64,000 nucleotides of DNA from Hybos culiciformis (GCA_964007475.1 OZ023274.1:101913372-101977371); one strand, 5' to 3'; counted from the first letter of the stretch, positions 25,435 through 38,500 are shown. Numbers and translations are program-made. Notes: a model not told the origin generated them from the letters alone.

Positions 25435-28400
25435 ATGTCAGAACTGTAAGAAAATTTAATAAAATAATGAAATGAATTAAATAAATAATTTACTTATTTT
25501 CCAATAATGAATATTTTTAATTAGTGAAAGTACGAAAGTTGAATATGATGAAAATACCTTAACAAAATCTATTTCTGACGAACTACCAGATTTTATTGAT
25601 GTTATCAAAACTGGTAATCTTAAGGAAGCAGCTGGTGCAATGGTAAAAGAATACTGTGATTTTAGTACAATTCATGGTGTGCGATATCTGGGCGAACGTA
25701 AGAGGCATTGGATTGAAAAGTAAGTTTAATTAAATACTTTGTAATTTTAATTCAAAAATGTTACTAACATTATACTAAATATGTAAGTTTAATATATTTT
25801 TTGTACAAGTCTGTGCATTAGAAAAGGTTTTATTAAAACAATTTTATTGGAACTAATAAACTATTTACATTATTACATTTTAAATTTTTTAGAATTTTTT
25901 GGCTGATAATATTCTCATTATCAATATTCGTTTGTTACACTCTGGTTGGGAATGCTTGGAATAAATGGAATTCAACTCCGGTAATAATAAATTTTGCTGA
26001 TAAATCAACACCTATTTGGAAAATACCACTGCCAACTTTTACTGTTTGTCCAGATAATAAAATTAATTCGGAAATTTTTAATTTTACCTCTGTTATTGAG
26101 AAAGCTGAATATAATGTCAGTGGGATTGCTGAATGGCCTCGGGATGAGAAATTTTTATTAGATGTCGCTTTACAAGTTTGTCATCATTCGAACGAAAATT
26201 TTCTAGATCAATATTTTTCGAAAAATCATAATGATAGTATTTATGATATTTTGGAAAACTTAACACCTCCAATGTACCATATTCTTGAATATTTTGAATT
26301 AGATGGAAATGGTACTCAAGATGAATGCGATAAATTTGTGGATGTCATTGTTACAGAGCTAGGAGTTTGTTTTTCATTCAACATGATACCTTTGGATAAG
26401 ATTTATAGAAATGAAGTGTAAGAAATTTAATTTCGTATTGTTAAAATATATTAAAAATTTCAGCCGCAGGTTCGTTTTATGTTTTTTTCTTGTTTTTTTA
26501 CTAAATTTTGCCAATTTTTTACCAATTTTATGTTAAAAACTATCATTAAACTTGATATAAAATTCCTCCAATAAACTTTGATCAGTTAATCAGATTTTTA
26601 TCGAAAATGCAAGGTCATTTAGCTAAAATAATATCTTAATGTTCTTGCAGAGCTAATCAAAATTTTATTCTTAAATCATCAATGTATCGAAAAACCAAAT
26701 GGAGTCTTAGTAATGGTTATGAAGGTTTAGCGGTCCATGAAAAGTTTCCTTTTCGAACTTATTCAACCAGTAGTGATTTGAGCGTTAAAGCATTTTATAA
26801 TGGAATAATTAAGGATATTGATAGCATGTGCAGTGGCGGTGATGATGGATTTAAGGTAATTTTTTGTTACGGATTTAATCCAGGAATTGTTTAGATTTTT
26901 TAATGGTGTTTTTCAGTTTGCGATATCTACACCTGGTGACATTCCTCAATTATCAAGACAATATTTTAGTATTCCTTTCAACAATGAAGTGATGGTTGAG
27001 GTCAATCCTGATTTAATAACAACATCAGATACAGCAACACCATATTCGCCTGAAATGTAATTTATATTGCTGGTTTGCTTTAATATTGTAGTAACTTAAA
27101 AATTAAATTTTTGAGTTAACTATACTGTAAAGATCAATACTGTAAATATCATAATTAGCCGAATACCTATCTGTTTTTGTGCAATTCGAACAAAAGTCAT
27201 GAGCTCTGTGGATGTTTCTTTTGTGTCTATTACTCGTCGATATTATTCTTGTATTATTTTATGAGATCAAATAGAAAATGTTCAATTTCAGATACAGAAT
27301 TTACGTTTGCGCGGATCTCATCAAAAAATTAAACTTAAAACTAAATCCCTTTTAACAAAAGAGAAGAAATAGAAAGAAAGACTTAGCTTTGAATAATTTA
27401 TTATCTTTTCAGTCGAAATTGTTATTATGATTATGAAAAATACTTAAAATATTTTAAAATTTATTCGAAACCCAACTGCGAATTCGAATGTTTAACTAAT
27501 TACACACTGAAGAAATGTGATTGTGTTCGATTTAATATGCCAAGTTAGTACTTTTGTTATCTATATATATAATTAATGATATTTTCATTATTGATTACAA
27601 TTCAAGGAATGAATTCTACTGAAATTTGTGGAGCCCATAAAATCTCATGTTATTTGAATGCTAAACGTGAATTAATGGAATATGGATTCCTAAATATTGT
27701 CAATGATAGTTATAAATATCCCGATGTTGATTGTAAATGTTGGCCAAGTTGTACCAGCTTAACTTATTCTGTTAGTGTTACACAGGCACCGTTGAGTGCT
27801 GCTGTCATAGAACAAGGGTAATAGTAGATTACAACAAATGTTAAGAAAATTTGTTATTACAACGAGTTGTGTATACACAAAAACACATAGACACGAGTTA
27901 ATACTTATATCACGAGACCGTTAGGTCGAGTGAATAATATTGACAAGTGTCCATGTGTTTTTATGTATATACACAACGAGCTGTATAACAAATTTTATTA
28001 ACATGTTTTGTATACTGTTTTAATGTGCATGTGAGAGGTAGTTGCAATCAATATTTTTGCAATACAAAAAATAAAGAAAAGTTCAAAATGAAGTAAGTAA
28101 ATAAAATTTACTTAATACGGAGAATGTAAATAAAATTTACTTAATTAAATAATTACATGTGTATTGACGCATGTAATATACCTTTTACCGAGCTAAATTT
28201 ACGATTGTAAATACAACTTACCGATCACATGCACATTAAAATATATTTGATTATTGTTTCTTTTCTTATTTGTTATGATTATGTATTGAGTCGAAGTTTT
28301 TTTTTTACATAGTTAGTTTGTTATTTTATTTCTCTTTCAGATTAATGTTTATATATTTTTCTATATTGATAAAATTGGGATCATGAAGAAGTTTTTTTTT

Positions 28401-29368
28401 GTAATCTTACGTTTTACTGGCGTTGACAGACAAAGTGGTCCAACAATAATTAAATAATTCAATTTCTTTATGGGACCACACAAAAATTTTAAAATGGGAG
28501 TCTCTGGGAACCACTTTTACTTTCACTTTGTTGTATAATGTTATTTCAAAATTAGAACAATTTTAAATTTTTTTCTGAAAATTGTAAAATTATTAATGAA
28601 ATAAACTTGCCAAATAATTTTGTTACTAATTTGTAATTATTGCAAATCTTTTAATGTTAATTTATGTGTATGGAAATAGATCTGGTGCTCGTGTTAATAA
28701 AATGTAAAATGATAAAGTAAAAACCCAGTACTGCTTTAAAACCGTTCAACGAATCAGTTCGAATCACGGCGAATTTAGTTTTTAGAAAATTAAACGATCT
28801 AAAACGTCCATTCTCGTCGGTCGTAGAATTGTGGTGTAAAGTATAATTATTCTGTGATAGATGATTATCGATAAAATTATTCGATGTCGTATCCGGATCC
28901 GTGTAAATGTTTAAATTTATATACACTAAACTTGAAACTTACTTATACTGGTATGTACTTGCAAACAATTGTTGTAGAAAATTTAATAATTTTATATTCT
29001 TAATCTGAACTTTTTTAATTTTTTTTTTAAATTTTTAGATTAATTTTCTTTTTTTTTTTTGCAGCAATTTTATTTCAACCTTTAAGGTTCACTTCAAGGA
29101 TTCAAGATTTTGGAGTTTGGAACGTTCAAAAATATATGGTCCTATTGAGTTTATAAGTGATGGTGGTGGTTTAATGGGCCTTTTTATGGGTGTTTCTTTG
29201 TTAAGTTTTGTTGAACTCTTTTATTTTATAACTGTTCGATTTTGTGGTCATATTAAGTTACGTTATTTTTCGAAAACAATTGAGACAATCCAAAGACGTG
29301 TAAGTGATGCCTACATAGATATGCAAAACATTCAACTAAATTTTGGCAATAAAAACTGTAATGAATAG
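25435..29368 (+). CDS. ppk-E: pickpocket/DEG-ENaC channel subunit
   Basis: Eight exons, 25435-25445, 25525-25719, 25893-26417, 26651-26855, 26917-27056, 27413-27543, 27607-27817 and 29065-29368, give 573 aa. The start exon codes only MSE plus two bases, mirroring ppk-D. The N-terminus has LPDFIDVIKTG and gating His-Gly at 54-55. TM1 is about 70-88. The post-TM1 motif is PLPTFTVC (114-121), with Leu where the family has Phe. VTELGVCFSFN, NCEFECLTNY...KCDC and CWPSCTSLTYSVSVTQ follow, with Trp replacing Leu of CLPSC. TM2 has GLMGLFMGVSLLSFVE (G-V-S at 515-517). Exon 25893-26417 covers TM1 and the finger, so the intron present in ppk-D is absent. The last intron (1247 bp) holds copy 2 of the palindromic repeat. 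AATAAA lies at 29392-29397. This gene is a tandem duplicate of ppk-D. Confidence 0.94.
27821..28242. repeat. Palindrome-rich interspersed repeat, copy 2 (last intron of ppk-E)
   Basis: This 422-bp stretch is the second copy of the repeat at 9349-9738, in the same orientation. It is longer because an internal block around AATAAAATTTACTTAAT is partly duplicated (about 28090-28150). The left end starts at intron position +4, so the element supplies the last bases of the 5' splice site (GTA then ATAG). The arm with TGTGTATACACAAAA pairs with its partner near 27960, and TTTTAATGTGCATGTGAG near 28018 pairs with 28218-28240. It is non-coding. Confidence 0.82.
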
Positions 29369-32300
29369 TTTGAATATTGTCAATCAAGGATAATAAAAAT
29401 AAAAAGTTGAGAAAAGTTAACTGATAAGAATGTATTTTTATTTTATTTTTAATTTTATTACATTTGCATATAATTGTTTAATTAGAATGTTTACATCAAT
29501 GCACAAATTCAAGATATATATGAATTCAAATACAGTAATGATTAGAAACCATGACCTTGACTCTGTTAATTGTATTCTTTTTGTTTAATGCCCACTTCAA
29601 TTGAATTTTTCTGTTGTTGAATGATTTATTAAACTAGATGGTTTAAATTTGTTTACTAATTTTGTTTAAATATCTATTATCAATTTTTTTTATCTATCTA
29701 ATCCTAACATTGTGAAAAAGTTTACAATATGTTTGTGCATATACATGTACTTTGAAACTATTGCAAGTTACAAGGATTATATACAAATTATTTTGTTAAT
29801 TTACCTAGAAAACTTTTTAAACATAAAAGTATTTGATTTTTAATTAAAATATGATTATAAGAGTATTAAAAGTTTGGCATTATTTTAAAGGAATTATTAT
29901 TATATAAAATAAATAATTTCTCTTGAAACTAAAAGATAATCAACACTAATAAGGTTTTATCTAATATATACGTTATCTGCATGTAATTAAATATTTATTT
30001 GCTGATATGAACGTATGAGTGGCATGAAGACTTATATTATAAACATAAAATAGTTTAATTTAAATTAAAAGCCATTTATTAGATAAAGTCATTTTGAATA
30101 ATAATAAAATATTAATACAGAAATAGTAATGACCACTGAACATTAGTTTGGGAATCCGGAAATTACAATTAAATATTTTTTCTTGCTTTGTCATTATATG
30201 AGAAGATTTCTTCCTATATCTGAGAAGTTCCTTGAGTGATGACATTACAAATATGAATTTATGATCTAATTGAATACCAACGTTTCGACTGATCAACTTA
30301 ATATCTCAAAATCTAATACCATAATCGATTCTTATCATCTTATTTCACTATTTGCATATAAGATTGATAAAGAATATAAATACTTTAATAATGAAAGTTT
30401 AAATTATAAACGATTGACTTTTGTTGAAAATATATATTTTATCATACAACCAGTTCCCAAATGTTAGTTTTGTTATAATAAGATATTGGGTCATTTAATA
30501 CTTGCTTCGCGTTATACTATGTATCATGTATGTACCTACATTAGCAAGGTTTTTTTTCGAAGATATGAGAAAATTTGTAAAAAAAAAAAAATTTGATCTA
30601 CAACAAGTTTAAGTTCAGAAAATTTTTATTTTATTTACTTACCGAAAATTTAATTTTTTACATAAATTTAATGTTTATTGCGTGAAAGCATGATTTTTTC
30701 AAAACACAATTTACCTTTTTTTTTCTCATCCAATCACGTTACGTGATTGCTTCACAACCGCGCCGCAAATTATATAAAATGAAATAATTATAATTGCAAA
30801 AACGTTACAAGAATTAAATTTTTTAATTCTCTTTTTTAGAATATTTTCATTAAAACATTATTAATATTAGCTTTAATCTTTTTGATTTGAATATATATGT
30901 ATCTGTATAATATTTTTTTAAAGTTATATTATTTTATGATAATGTTATTGTAATTAAATTAAATGTTTTTTAAATGAAGTGCATTCTGTTTAAAATTCAA
31001 ATTGAAAGATAAATCTGATAATTATATTCAAATTTTTTCGATCTATGTATATTGAAAAAAGATTTTGATCTTAATAAAATCGTTTAAAAGTCGCGTTGTC
31101 GCGTCTTTAAACTACAATAAAGATCTGTGAAATAATAATAAATCATTTAAGTAGATCTTTTAACTACCTACATGCTGTAACTTCGATTAAAATTTTAAAA
31201 ATTCGAAATAAGACAAATTAAGTTAGTTGCTATATATGGACCTTAGCGCTTATAAGTTCTATCTTTTATTCAAACAGATCATTAAGCTATAAATGTTACT
31301 TAATGCTACAAAAATCAGAGCACTAGTTTTCTTTTGATTATTGGATTAGATCTTAGATTAGAATTTTTTTGTATTGAAATAATGATTAAGTAAGTATGGC
31401 TTCCAAAATTACCATTACTATACACAACTGCTTCTATAAAATTATTATTATTATTAAATTTTGTGTAAAAATTTCATAGAATTCTCTTCATTATATATTC
31501 CCTGGTAATTATTATCTTGCATGAAGCGAAAAATTTTTAACAAATTTTTTTGGATTTTATTTATGTATGTTGAGCGAAAAAAAACACACTTAAAAAGATA
31601 ACAAGCTCATTCTTTTATACACTATGATGTTTTTCGGTATATTAAATTTTTACTATACATATACATATAATCATATATTCAAAGCAGTCATAAATTTTAA
31701 TATTATGATTCTTTTTAGATAAAAAAAAATTTTATATATATAATTAAATAATTTTCATATAATTAAAAAGATTTTCTGTTATTATAAATACTTACAGAAA
31801 AAAAAAAACTTAATCTGTAGAAGCACTTTTTAACACCTCATGGCTCACAGTCAATGGTATAATATTATATCTGCCTGCTCTTTACAAAATTAAAGCTAAA
31901 TGTTTGTATAGAGTGGAAATACGTACATAGGTTTTTCATTAATGTTAATTTTTTTTTTTTTTAGTTGAGCGCAATTTAATTTTAACAAACGAGAAAATAA
32001 TGAGGAAAATAGAAAGATAATTTTCCTATATTTGTTTTTTTTTTCTGTAGATATATATAAATAAATATATGATTTGTATAATGTATTAACTTATTTAATC
32101 TACATGTCGCATTAACATACGAAAACTTTATTGAAAACTGTGTGTATATGTTTATTCTGTCTACTATGCCACCTATCTCGTTGAAATTTAAATATCTTTG
32201 TTCTCAATGTAATATTGGTATAAGTTTTAATGTTTTTACATTGAGTCTCAAAACATTGTAAGTTATAATTCTTAATTGACAGTACAGTACAGAAGTACAA

Positions 32301-35300
32301 TTGTTATCTCTTTTTATTTCTTTCTTGTTTTTTATTGAAGACTTAATTTGTTAAACCAGAGAAGCACTATATCTATATGTTTCTGTTTCTAATAAAAATA
32401 TCAAAATTTATATTTTCTATGTGGAATTACTTTTATATAGAAATAGAATGAAACACGATTTTTTTTTAAATGCAGTAGATTTTAATACAATTAATTTTTT
32501 TCTAACTACGATTCAGTAAAATTCATTAAATAATTTTTCAATCAACATAAACTGCAGTCGGTCGACTTAAATGTTCATAAAGAAAGTTTTTAAATCAATT
32601 CTGACAGATTACAGTTTTTTAAAGCACTTAAATCTGTTTTAGGAACTGTAAGTGGGGCCTTTCTATTTCCCTTCATTTTGAATTATTTTGCAAAAAACTC
32701 TTAACTGATATGAATATGAGATATTCACATATATAGAAAAAAATTGCTTCAAAATATTTTAATGGAAAATGATATTTTTCTTTAAAATTTAATAAAAAAA
32801 GGATATTTTCTTTGAAAGCAAAAGGTGTGAAATGCCTTCTTTTTTTTTTTTTTTTATCACTGCATAATAAAATGAAGATGCTTTCAGAAAAATACTATAA
32901 AATGTTAAGTTTATTACAAATACCTTAAATTCAAGGGATAAACAGAGAAAGAGAGAGAGAAGGAATTTTCTTCAAGTTAAGTTTATGGTACATTACTAAA
33001 CGACAAAGCAAAATATTTTTGTATATCACATAATGTGTACACACATTATATGAATGAATGATATTTTGAGTATGTGTCAGGTGTCAGTGTAAGAAAAAAA
33101 AAAATTAAAATTAATTACAATCGAAATTTAAAAATATTTCACTAATTATGCACGATAAATTTAATTATTGATGCAAATGTAATGAACAGATAGTTTGTAT
33201 ATTTTTTTATTTACATCGTAGTCAACTTTTATATTTTAAAATTCTAATTCAATTTTCAGAAAATTTCTAACAATTTTAACACACTTAACCTGAGCCTCAG
33301 CTGTAGAAATTACTATAATACTTCATCTTACAAAAAAAAATTTCTTATAAATTCTTTTTATTTTAAATTCTTTATTAAAAGCATTATTAATTAAATGTAA
33401 TAACTTTAAAAGAAAATTTTTAATTCAAAGAACCATTTGTAAGTTGTCTTTCACAAAAATTCATTATTTTATATAGTTTTTAAGGAAAAATAGAAAGAAA
33501 AAAGTCTTAAACTTGAAAAACAATTAGTCAAAGTTCTTTGTTTTGTATATAGTTTTATTCCTGTCAACTGATATCTGAACTACAGAATTTTCATAATATT
33601 TTTTTGTACCAATTGTGAACCTATTTCGATTTTCATCCCGATTTCAAATTGTCCGAAAATCCTAATCTTGTTTACCGTTCGTTGAATTTTATCTAAATAA
33701 AATTCGAGAATAAGATTTTCGGCTAATTTTAACATCCGAACAGAAAACATTATTAATGAGTTGGGGGTGTATCTTAACACCACTGTACTTCAAGGCAACA
33801 AATTGCCATATGGAAACTTTACCATCACTCTCATATGCATACATGCTAATATGAGAGGAGAGGGCTCGGTAAGAAGCATGCAATGGATAAATAGAACCAC
33901 TCACTATAATCTATGTTAAAATTTGTTCAGAATTATAAATATTGCTTAAAAACCGAATAAAGAAGAATTTTTCACAATATTTTCTACAGATACAAGTTAT
34001 TTGTAGACTATACATACATCGTATTGAGATGGAACTTCCAAATTAACATATTTACAGAAGAACTTATTACAAGAGTAATTTTCCAAATGGTTACACATTG
34101 GCCGCATCAATTAAAAAATTATTGCATTCTACAATCCAAAATAAAGTTAGATTCTTTTTCTGGATTACCTTTCTATATATACGAAACTTAATGTTACCTA
34201 GGTTTTTAGCTTCTGGAAAATGTTTTTGGAATAAAAAACAAAAAACCAAGTGTTAATAACATGAACCGCTCTAATTTATCAAACTTATATAATAAACATT
34301 TTTTAGTTCTTTAAACAGTATACCTTTTTTTTTCTCTAGATTTTCAAATGTTTAAATATGTTCCAAGATACTTTCATATTTAAAAAAAAAAATTAAAATT
34401 ATGAATTTTACAATTAATTTATAATTGTTGTGGAAAATTAATAATTTTCAGATCTGTCAAATACTAATAAATTCTAATATTGCGTACGGTTGTATATTTC
34501 TATTTATTTTTCAATAAATTTTGATTTCTAAAATCGGTTCAAAATGAATAGAAGTAGTTTGAGAAATAGAAATGTTCATACTTCATTAGAAAGCTTCATA
34601 CTTCATTTATGCAGGAATGTTCTGTATTATTTTTCGAACAAATATTATCAAGCAATCAATCTAATTACACTATATTTTGAGCTGTTAAAGAAAAAGGGCG
34701 AATTTGTATTTTTATAGTTTTATAAAGTTAATTTTCTTAACTGCCGTTTACCATTTTTCCTTTCAACTTTAATATCATGACAATTTGTAAATTTTCCTCC
34801 TTTTTTTTTTTTTTTTTTGCAAATCGAGAAGAATTATTGTTTATATCTCGATTTCTTTTTTAATACTACTTTAAATAATCTCACTTTTTGAAACAATTTA
34901 GAAAATATGTTTTGATAAGAAATTTATAAAGCTCTTTTTGAACATTATGGTTCGCTATCGTGAAAATAAAAATTTTAACATTTAATCCATAAAATTGAGA
35001 AAATTTTACTATCTGCCAGAAATATCTGGCAACAATCAATAAAGCCATTTAGATTATTACATCAATTTCGCATCCAGTAAAATTTTTATTTCTTCTATCT
35101 TTAGGTATTTAAAAAAAAAAAAAAAGAAAAACGAATAGCAAACCTATATAACACAAATCACTTGGATTGTTTATTCTATCTACCCATTTGTATAAAATTG
35201 TTTTGATATTAGATAATTCTAATATAAAGTATAATTATATATGTATTATATTTATGTTGGCTGTCGCATGGTCTAAAATAATGTAGTTTATATTATTACG

Positions 35301-35339
35301 TCCGTCGACTGTCTTGCACTGTAGACATTTTTTTGTCAT
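29369..35339. other. Gene-poor A+T-rich region downstream of ppk-E
   Basis: I see no supportable gene. The stretch holds the ppk-E poly(A) signal (29392-29397), a perfect palindrome followed by a TATA-like stretch (30731-30778), and a GC-richer segment on the minus strand at about 33580-33904 whose short open frames match nothing I recognise. The rest is low-complexity A/T sequence. Confidence 0.5.
30731..30749. promoter_or_regulatory. Perfect 9-bp inverted repeat CAATCACGT-N-ACGTGATTG with TATA-like box downstream
   Basis: The arms are exact complements around one central base and contain CACGT/ACGTG half-sites, as bound by dimeric bHLH or bZIP factors. A GC-rich CCGCGCCGC follows at about 30758, and TATATAAA at 30771-30778. 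Such a cluster stands out in this sequence. No transcript is identified, so a regulatory role is a guess. Confidence 0.3.
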
Positions 35340-35510
35340 CTTTCAGTGTAGCGTTTTCGTTTGTCGATATCCATTTCGGGTTGCAATTTGTTTTACCTTG
35401 CTTATTGTCAATATTTTATTTAGGTTTTTGTGTTCGAATTTTAATTCTCAATCTAAAGGTAGTTTCTTCTCAAATATTAGTTTGAGTGCAGTATTAAAGC
35501 TAGGAGGGCG
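35340..35510 (-). pseudogene. Decayed non-LTR (LINE) reverse-transcriptase C-terminal fragment
   Basis: Read from 35510 to 35340 in one frame, with one internal stop, the minus strand gives TALKLIFEKKLPLD, stop, then ELKFEHKNLNKILTIS followed by KVKQIATRNGY. The layout (basic LPL-x-x-E, about 20 residues, K-x-IA-x-x-NGY) resembles the connector segment after the reverse-transcriptase domain of many insect LINEs. No catalytic motif is present. This is a recollection of family pattern, not an alignment. Confidence 0.3.
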
Positions 35511-38500
35511 TTATTTTCTTCTCTTTGGTGTTATTGAGTTATTCACACCCTAGTAGGTAATAAACCTACTGAAAAGTATAAAGATTTTTAAATATATTTT
35601 GACCTTTTTGTAAAAGGTGAAATCTTTCAAGGTCTTCCAAGATGTTTCAACCTTCTTTGAAAAATATTAATTCAAAAGAAATTTACACGCCCGAATAACA
35701 AAATGGTGTTAATATCTAAGTTCTTACATCACTGCACCTATTCGGCTTACCTTTCAATGTAATATATTTAGAAACAGATCTGGATTAAAAACTTCCTGGT
35801 TTATATTGAACTTGTCGTTTTGTTTTTCATATAAAATTTCATTTATAAAAGAAATAGCTTAAGCCAAAATGCTTTTTTTTTAGCATCTGGGCATACAAAA
35901 GAAAACCCTTTTTTTTCCCCAAAATAATGTAATAACTTGCTTTTCACACTTATTCCACATAAAAAAAAAAAAGAGTTAAAAAAATAAATTTCAACAGAAT
36001 TTTAGTAGATGTACATTTGTTTCAGATGAAAAGGATTATTTTTTAATTTTGATGAAGAAAGGATTTTTTTTTTTTTAAGTTTTTATTATTTTTTAGTTTG
36101 GTAAATTTTGGTATAAATTTTTAATCTTGATTAAAATCTAGCATTGCTGCTGCACTCCTCTTGCAATGTCTGGCAATGAAAGGTGTGCTAGTCTTTGAAT
36201 CTTAGAAATATTGGATTGAAATATTTTCGAAAATATTTTCGAAAAAGAAAAGAGTTTCTAAATGAGATTTTTGTTGAGAAAAACAAGGAAAAAACTAATA
36301 ATCTTAATACATATTAGAATTTCGGTCTTTGGAGAATTTCGAAATTTTGACCGTAAAGTACAATTGTAATTTTAGTTATACATAATATATAAATTTTGTT
36401 TTTATATCATTTTTCTTTTACAAAATCTTTCAAATCGTTCTAACTAACTAACTATAACTAGAAATAATTTACCTTTTTTTCATGGACTAACTTTAAAGAA
36501 GAAAAAAAAAAAAAAATAATGATTTCAATGATTTGATTTGAAATTTATTGAAAATCTGTTTTTAAATAAAATATGCTTTTGCTATTTGAGAGTATAATTT
36601 TTTATAACGTAGTGAATTTATTTTTTTTCTGATGCAAAATATTGGGGATAAAAACACATTTATTTACATAGTTAAAGGGTTTGGGTTAGATTTTTTATTA
36701 TATAGATATATAATATATATGTATTCAGTACATATAAACTTTAAATTATTTCCTAAGAAATTTGTTTTTTTTCCAACCATTTTATTTGTTAAAGAAATTT
36801 TTTTTATTTTATTGAAAATGAAAGCTTAATATTTCCAGAAATAAAAAACAAATAAATAAATACATCGAGTTAGTTTTAATGTTTTAATATTTTGTTATTG
36901 GTCTTAAAAGTGTAACTACCACTAAGAAGGCGTAATATAAGAATTAAATTTTTTTTACATTAAAATCCAAACTTATTACTTAATTTTAAAATAGAAAATA
37001 AGACAATTTTGATTTTCTAATGTTAATTCTGAAAAAACTTAATTTAAAAATAAAATAAAAAATTGTGATCGCGAAGATTCAGCTCTATTTTCACTATATT
37101 TAAGTTTCACTTTGAATGAATTTTTATTTAAAAATTTTCACCAAAGAGTAAACTATTCCATATAACTTCTATAGTAATTTATTTTTCATATATTCATGTC
37201 CAGCAGACTAAATCCTTTATAAATTTTTTATTTGAATAATTCAGACAAAAAACAAAAATTATATGTATTCCAACTTTTTATTTCGCAGATTGTTTAAAAA
37301 AGATAAAATTTCAATTGAAATTTATATTTTTTTTAGGCAACATTTTTTTTTTCGCTTTTAAGTGCATAAATTAAGAATGTTTTTTAAATAAGTGTTTTTC
37401 TCTGTATGTTTCTTCTACATTTATATATATATATATAATGTACAAATACTACAAAAGTTTTCAATTAATTTTTTGATGAGAAAAATTTTAAGCCTAGAGA
37501 TTAACAACAAAAAAGTAGGAAGAAAAAAGCCCAAATTATATTATAAAAAAAAATTTTTTTAATTCATTTTAATGAAAGTTGAAACCAACTAAAAAGTTTT
37601 CTAGAAATTTTTATTAAATCACAAAAAATAAATGACTCTTGTACTTTAACCAAAAAAAGTTTTCCTCTTTTTCAGCGATAGCACCAAAAATGCCAGAAAT
37701 TTTACCAAATTCATAATGAAAAAAAAAAAAGATGAAAAATGGTTTGACATATGAAAGTTGGACATGCTCAAACAAAATTCTACAACATTCTCTTAGATCT
37801 TAATTTATTCTCATATATAAATTTATTAAAGTTATCCGTTTTCAGCCCCCTCCAGCCTGCAGTAAATAATAGTTAAGTTTTATTTATACATAATTTTAAC
37901 ATTTTCCATCCTTGAAAATGTGTATATCATAACCGCAGCGATTTTCCAGCACCCGATAAATATAAAAATAAAAATAGAAAACGTGATATTGTTTAAATAT
38001 TCTGTTAAAAAAAACCAAAAAAAAAAAAAAAAGAAAGGAAATATAGAGGTTGAAAATGATTACATTTTCTTCCTTATTTCTTTTTTTTTTTTGGTTGAAT
38101 AACATTAATTTCCATCCCTGGAGAGCAGAGGTTAAAATATTACATACATATGCATTTATTTTTCGGTTTTTCTACTGCGGTGAGCTATATGTTTTATTTT
38201 TCAATTATGTACTTAAAATTTCACTTTAAGAAAAATATTTTTTTTTTTTGTAATTTTAAGAAAATTAAATAAATAAACGAAAAGATGTCCGTAAGTACAT
38301 TTATATGTACATATCCATTAGTACACAATTACTCGTAAAACATATATAGAACACATACAATTTTGGTAATCTTTTGCAAACTACATAATTTTAATTCTAA
38401 AATAAGGGAAGAAGATATTAAATATGATGAAAAGCAAAAATCAATCATTTCTCAATGTTTTGGGTTGAGCCACGACGAAACATATTAAACTGGGTTTAAA

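Noticed and set aside
28410..28520. AAGTGGTCC and GGAACCACTTTT pair in the last ppk-E intron, a possible inverted repeat
   Set aside because: The similarity is under about ten bases with mismatches and does not extend.
33580..33904. Overlapping minus-strand open frames of 67 and 71 codons in a GC-richer segment
   Set aside because: No motif, no splice context and two competing frames, so coding is not supported.
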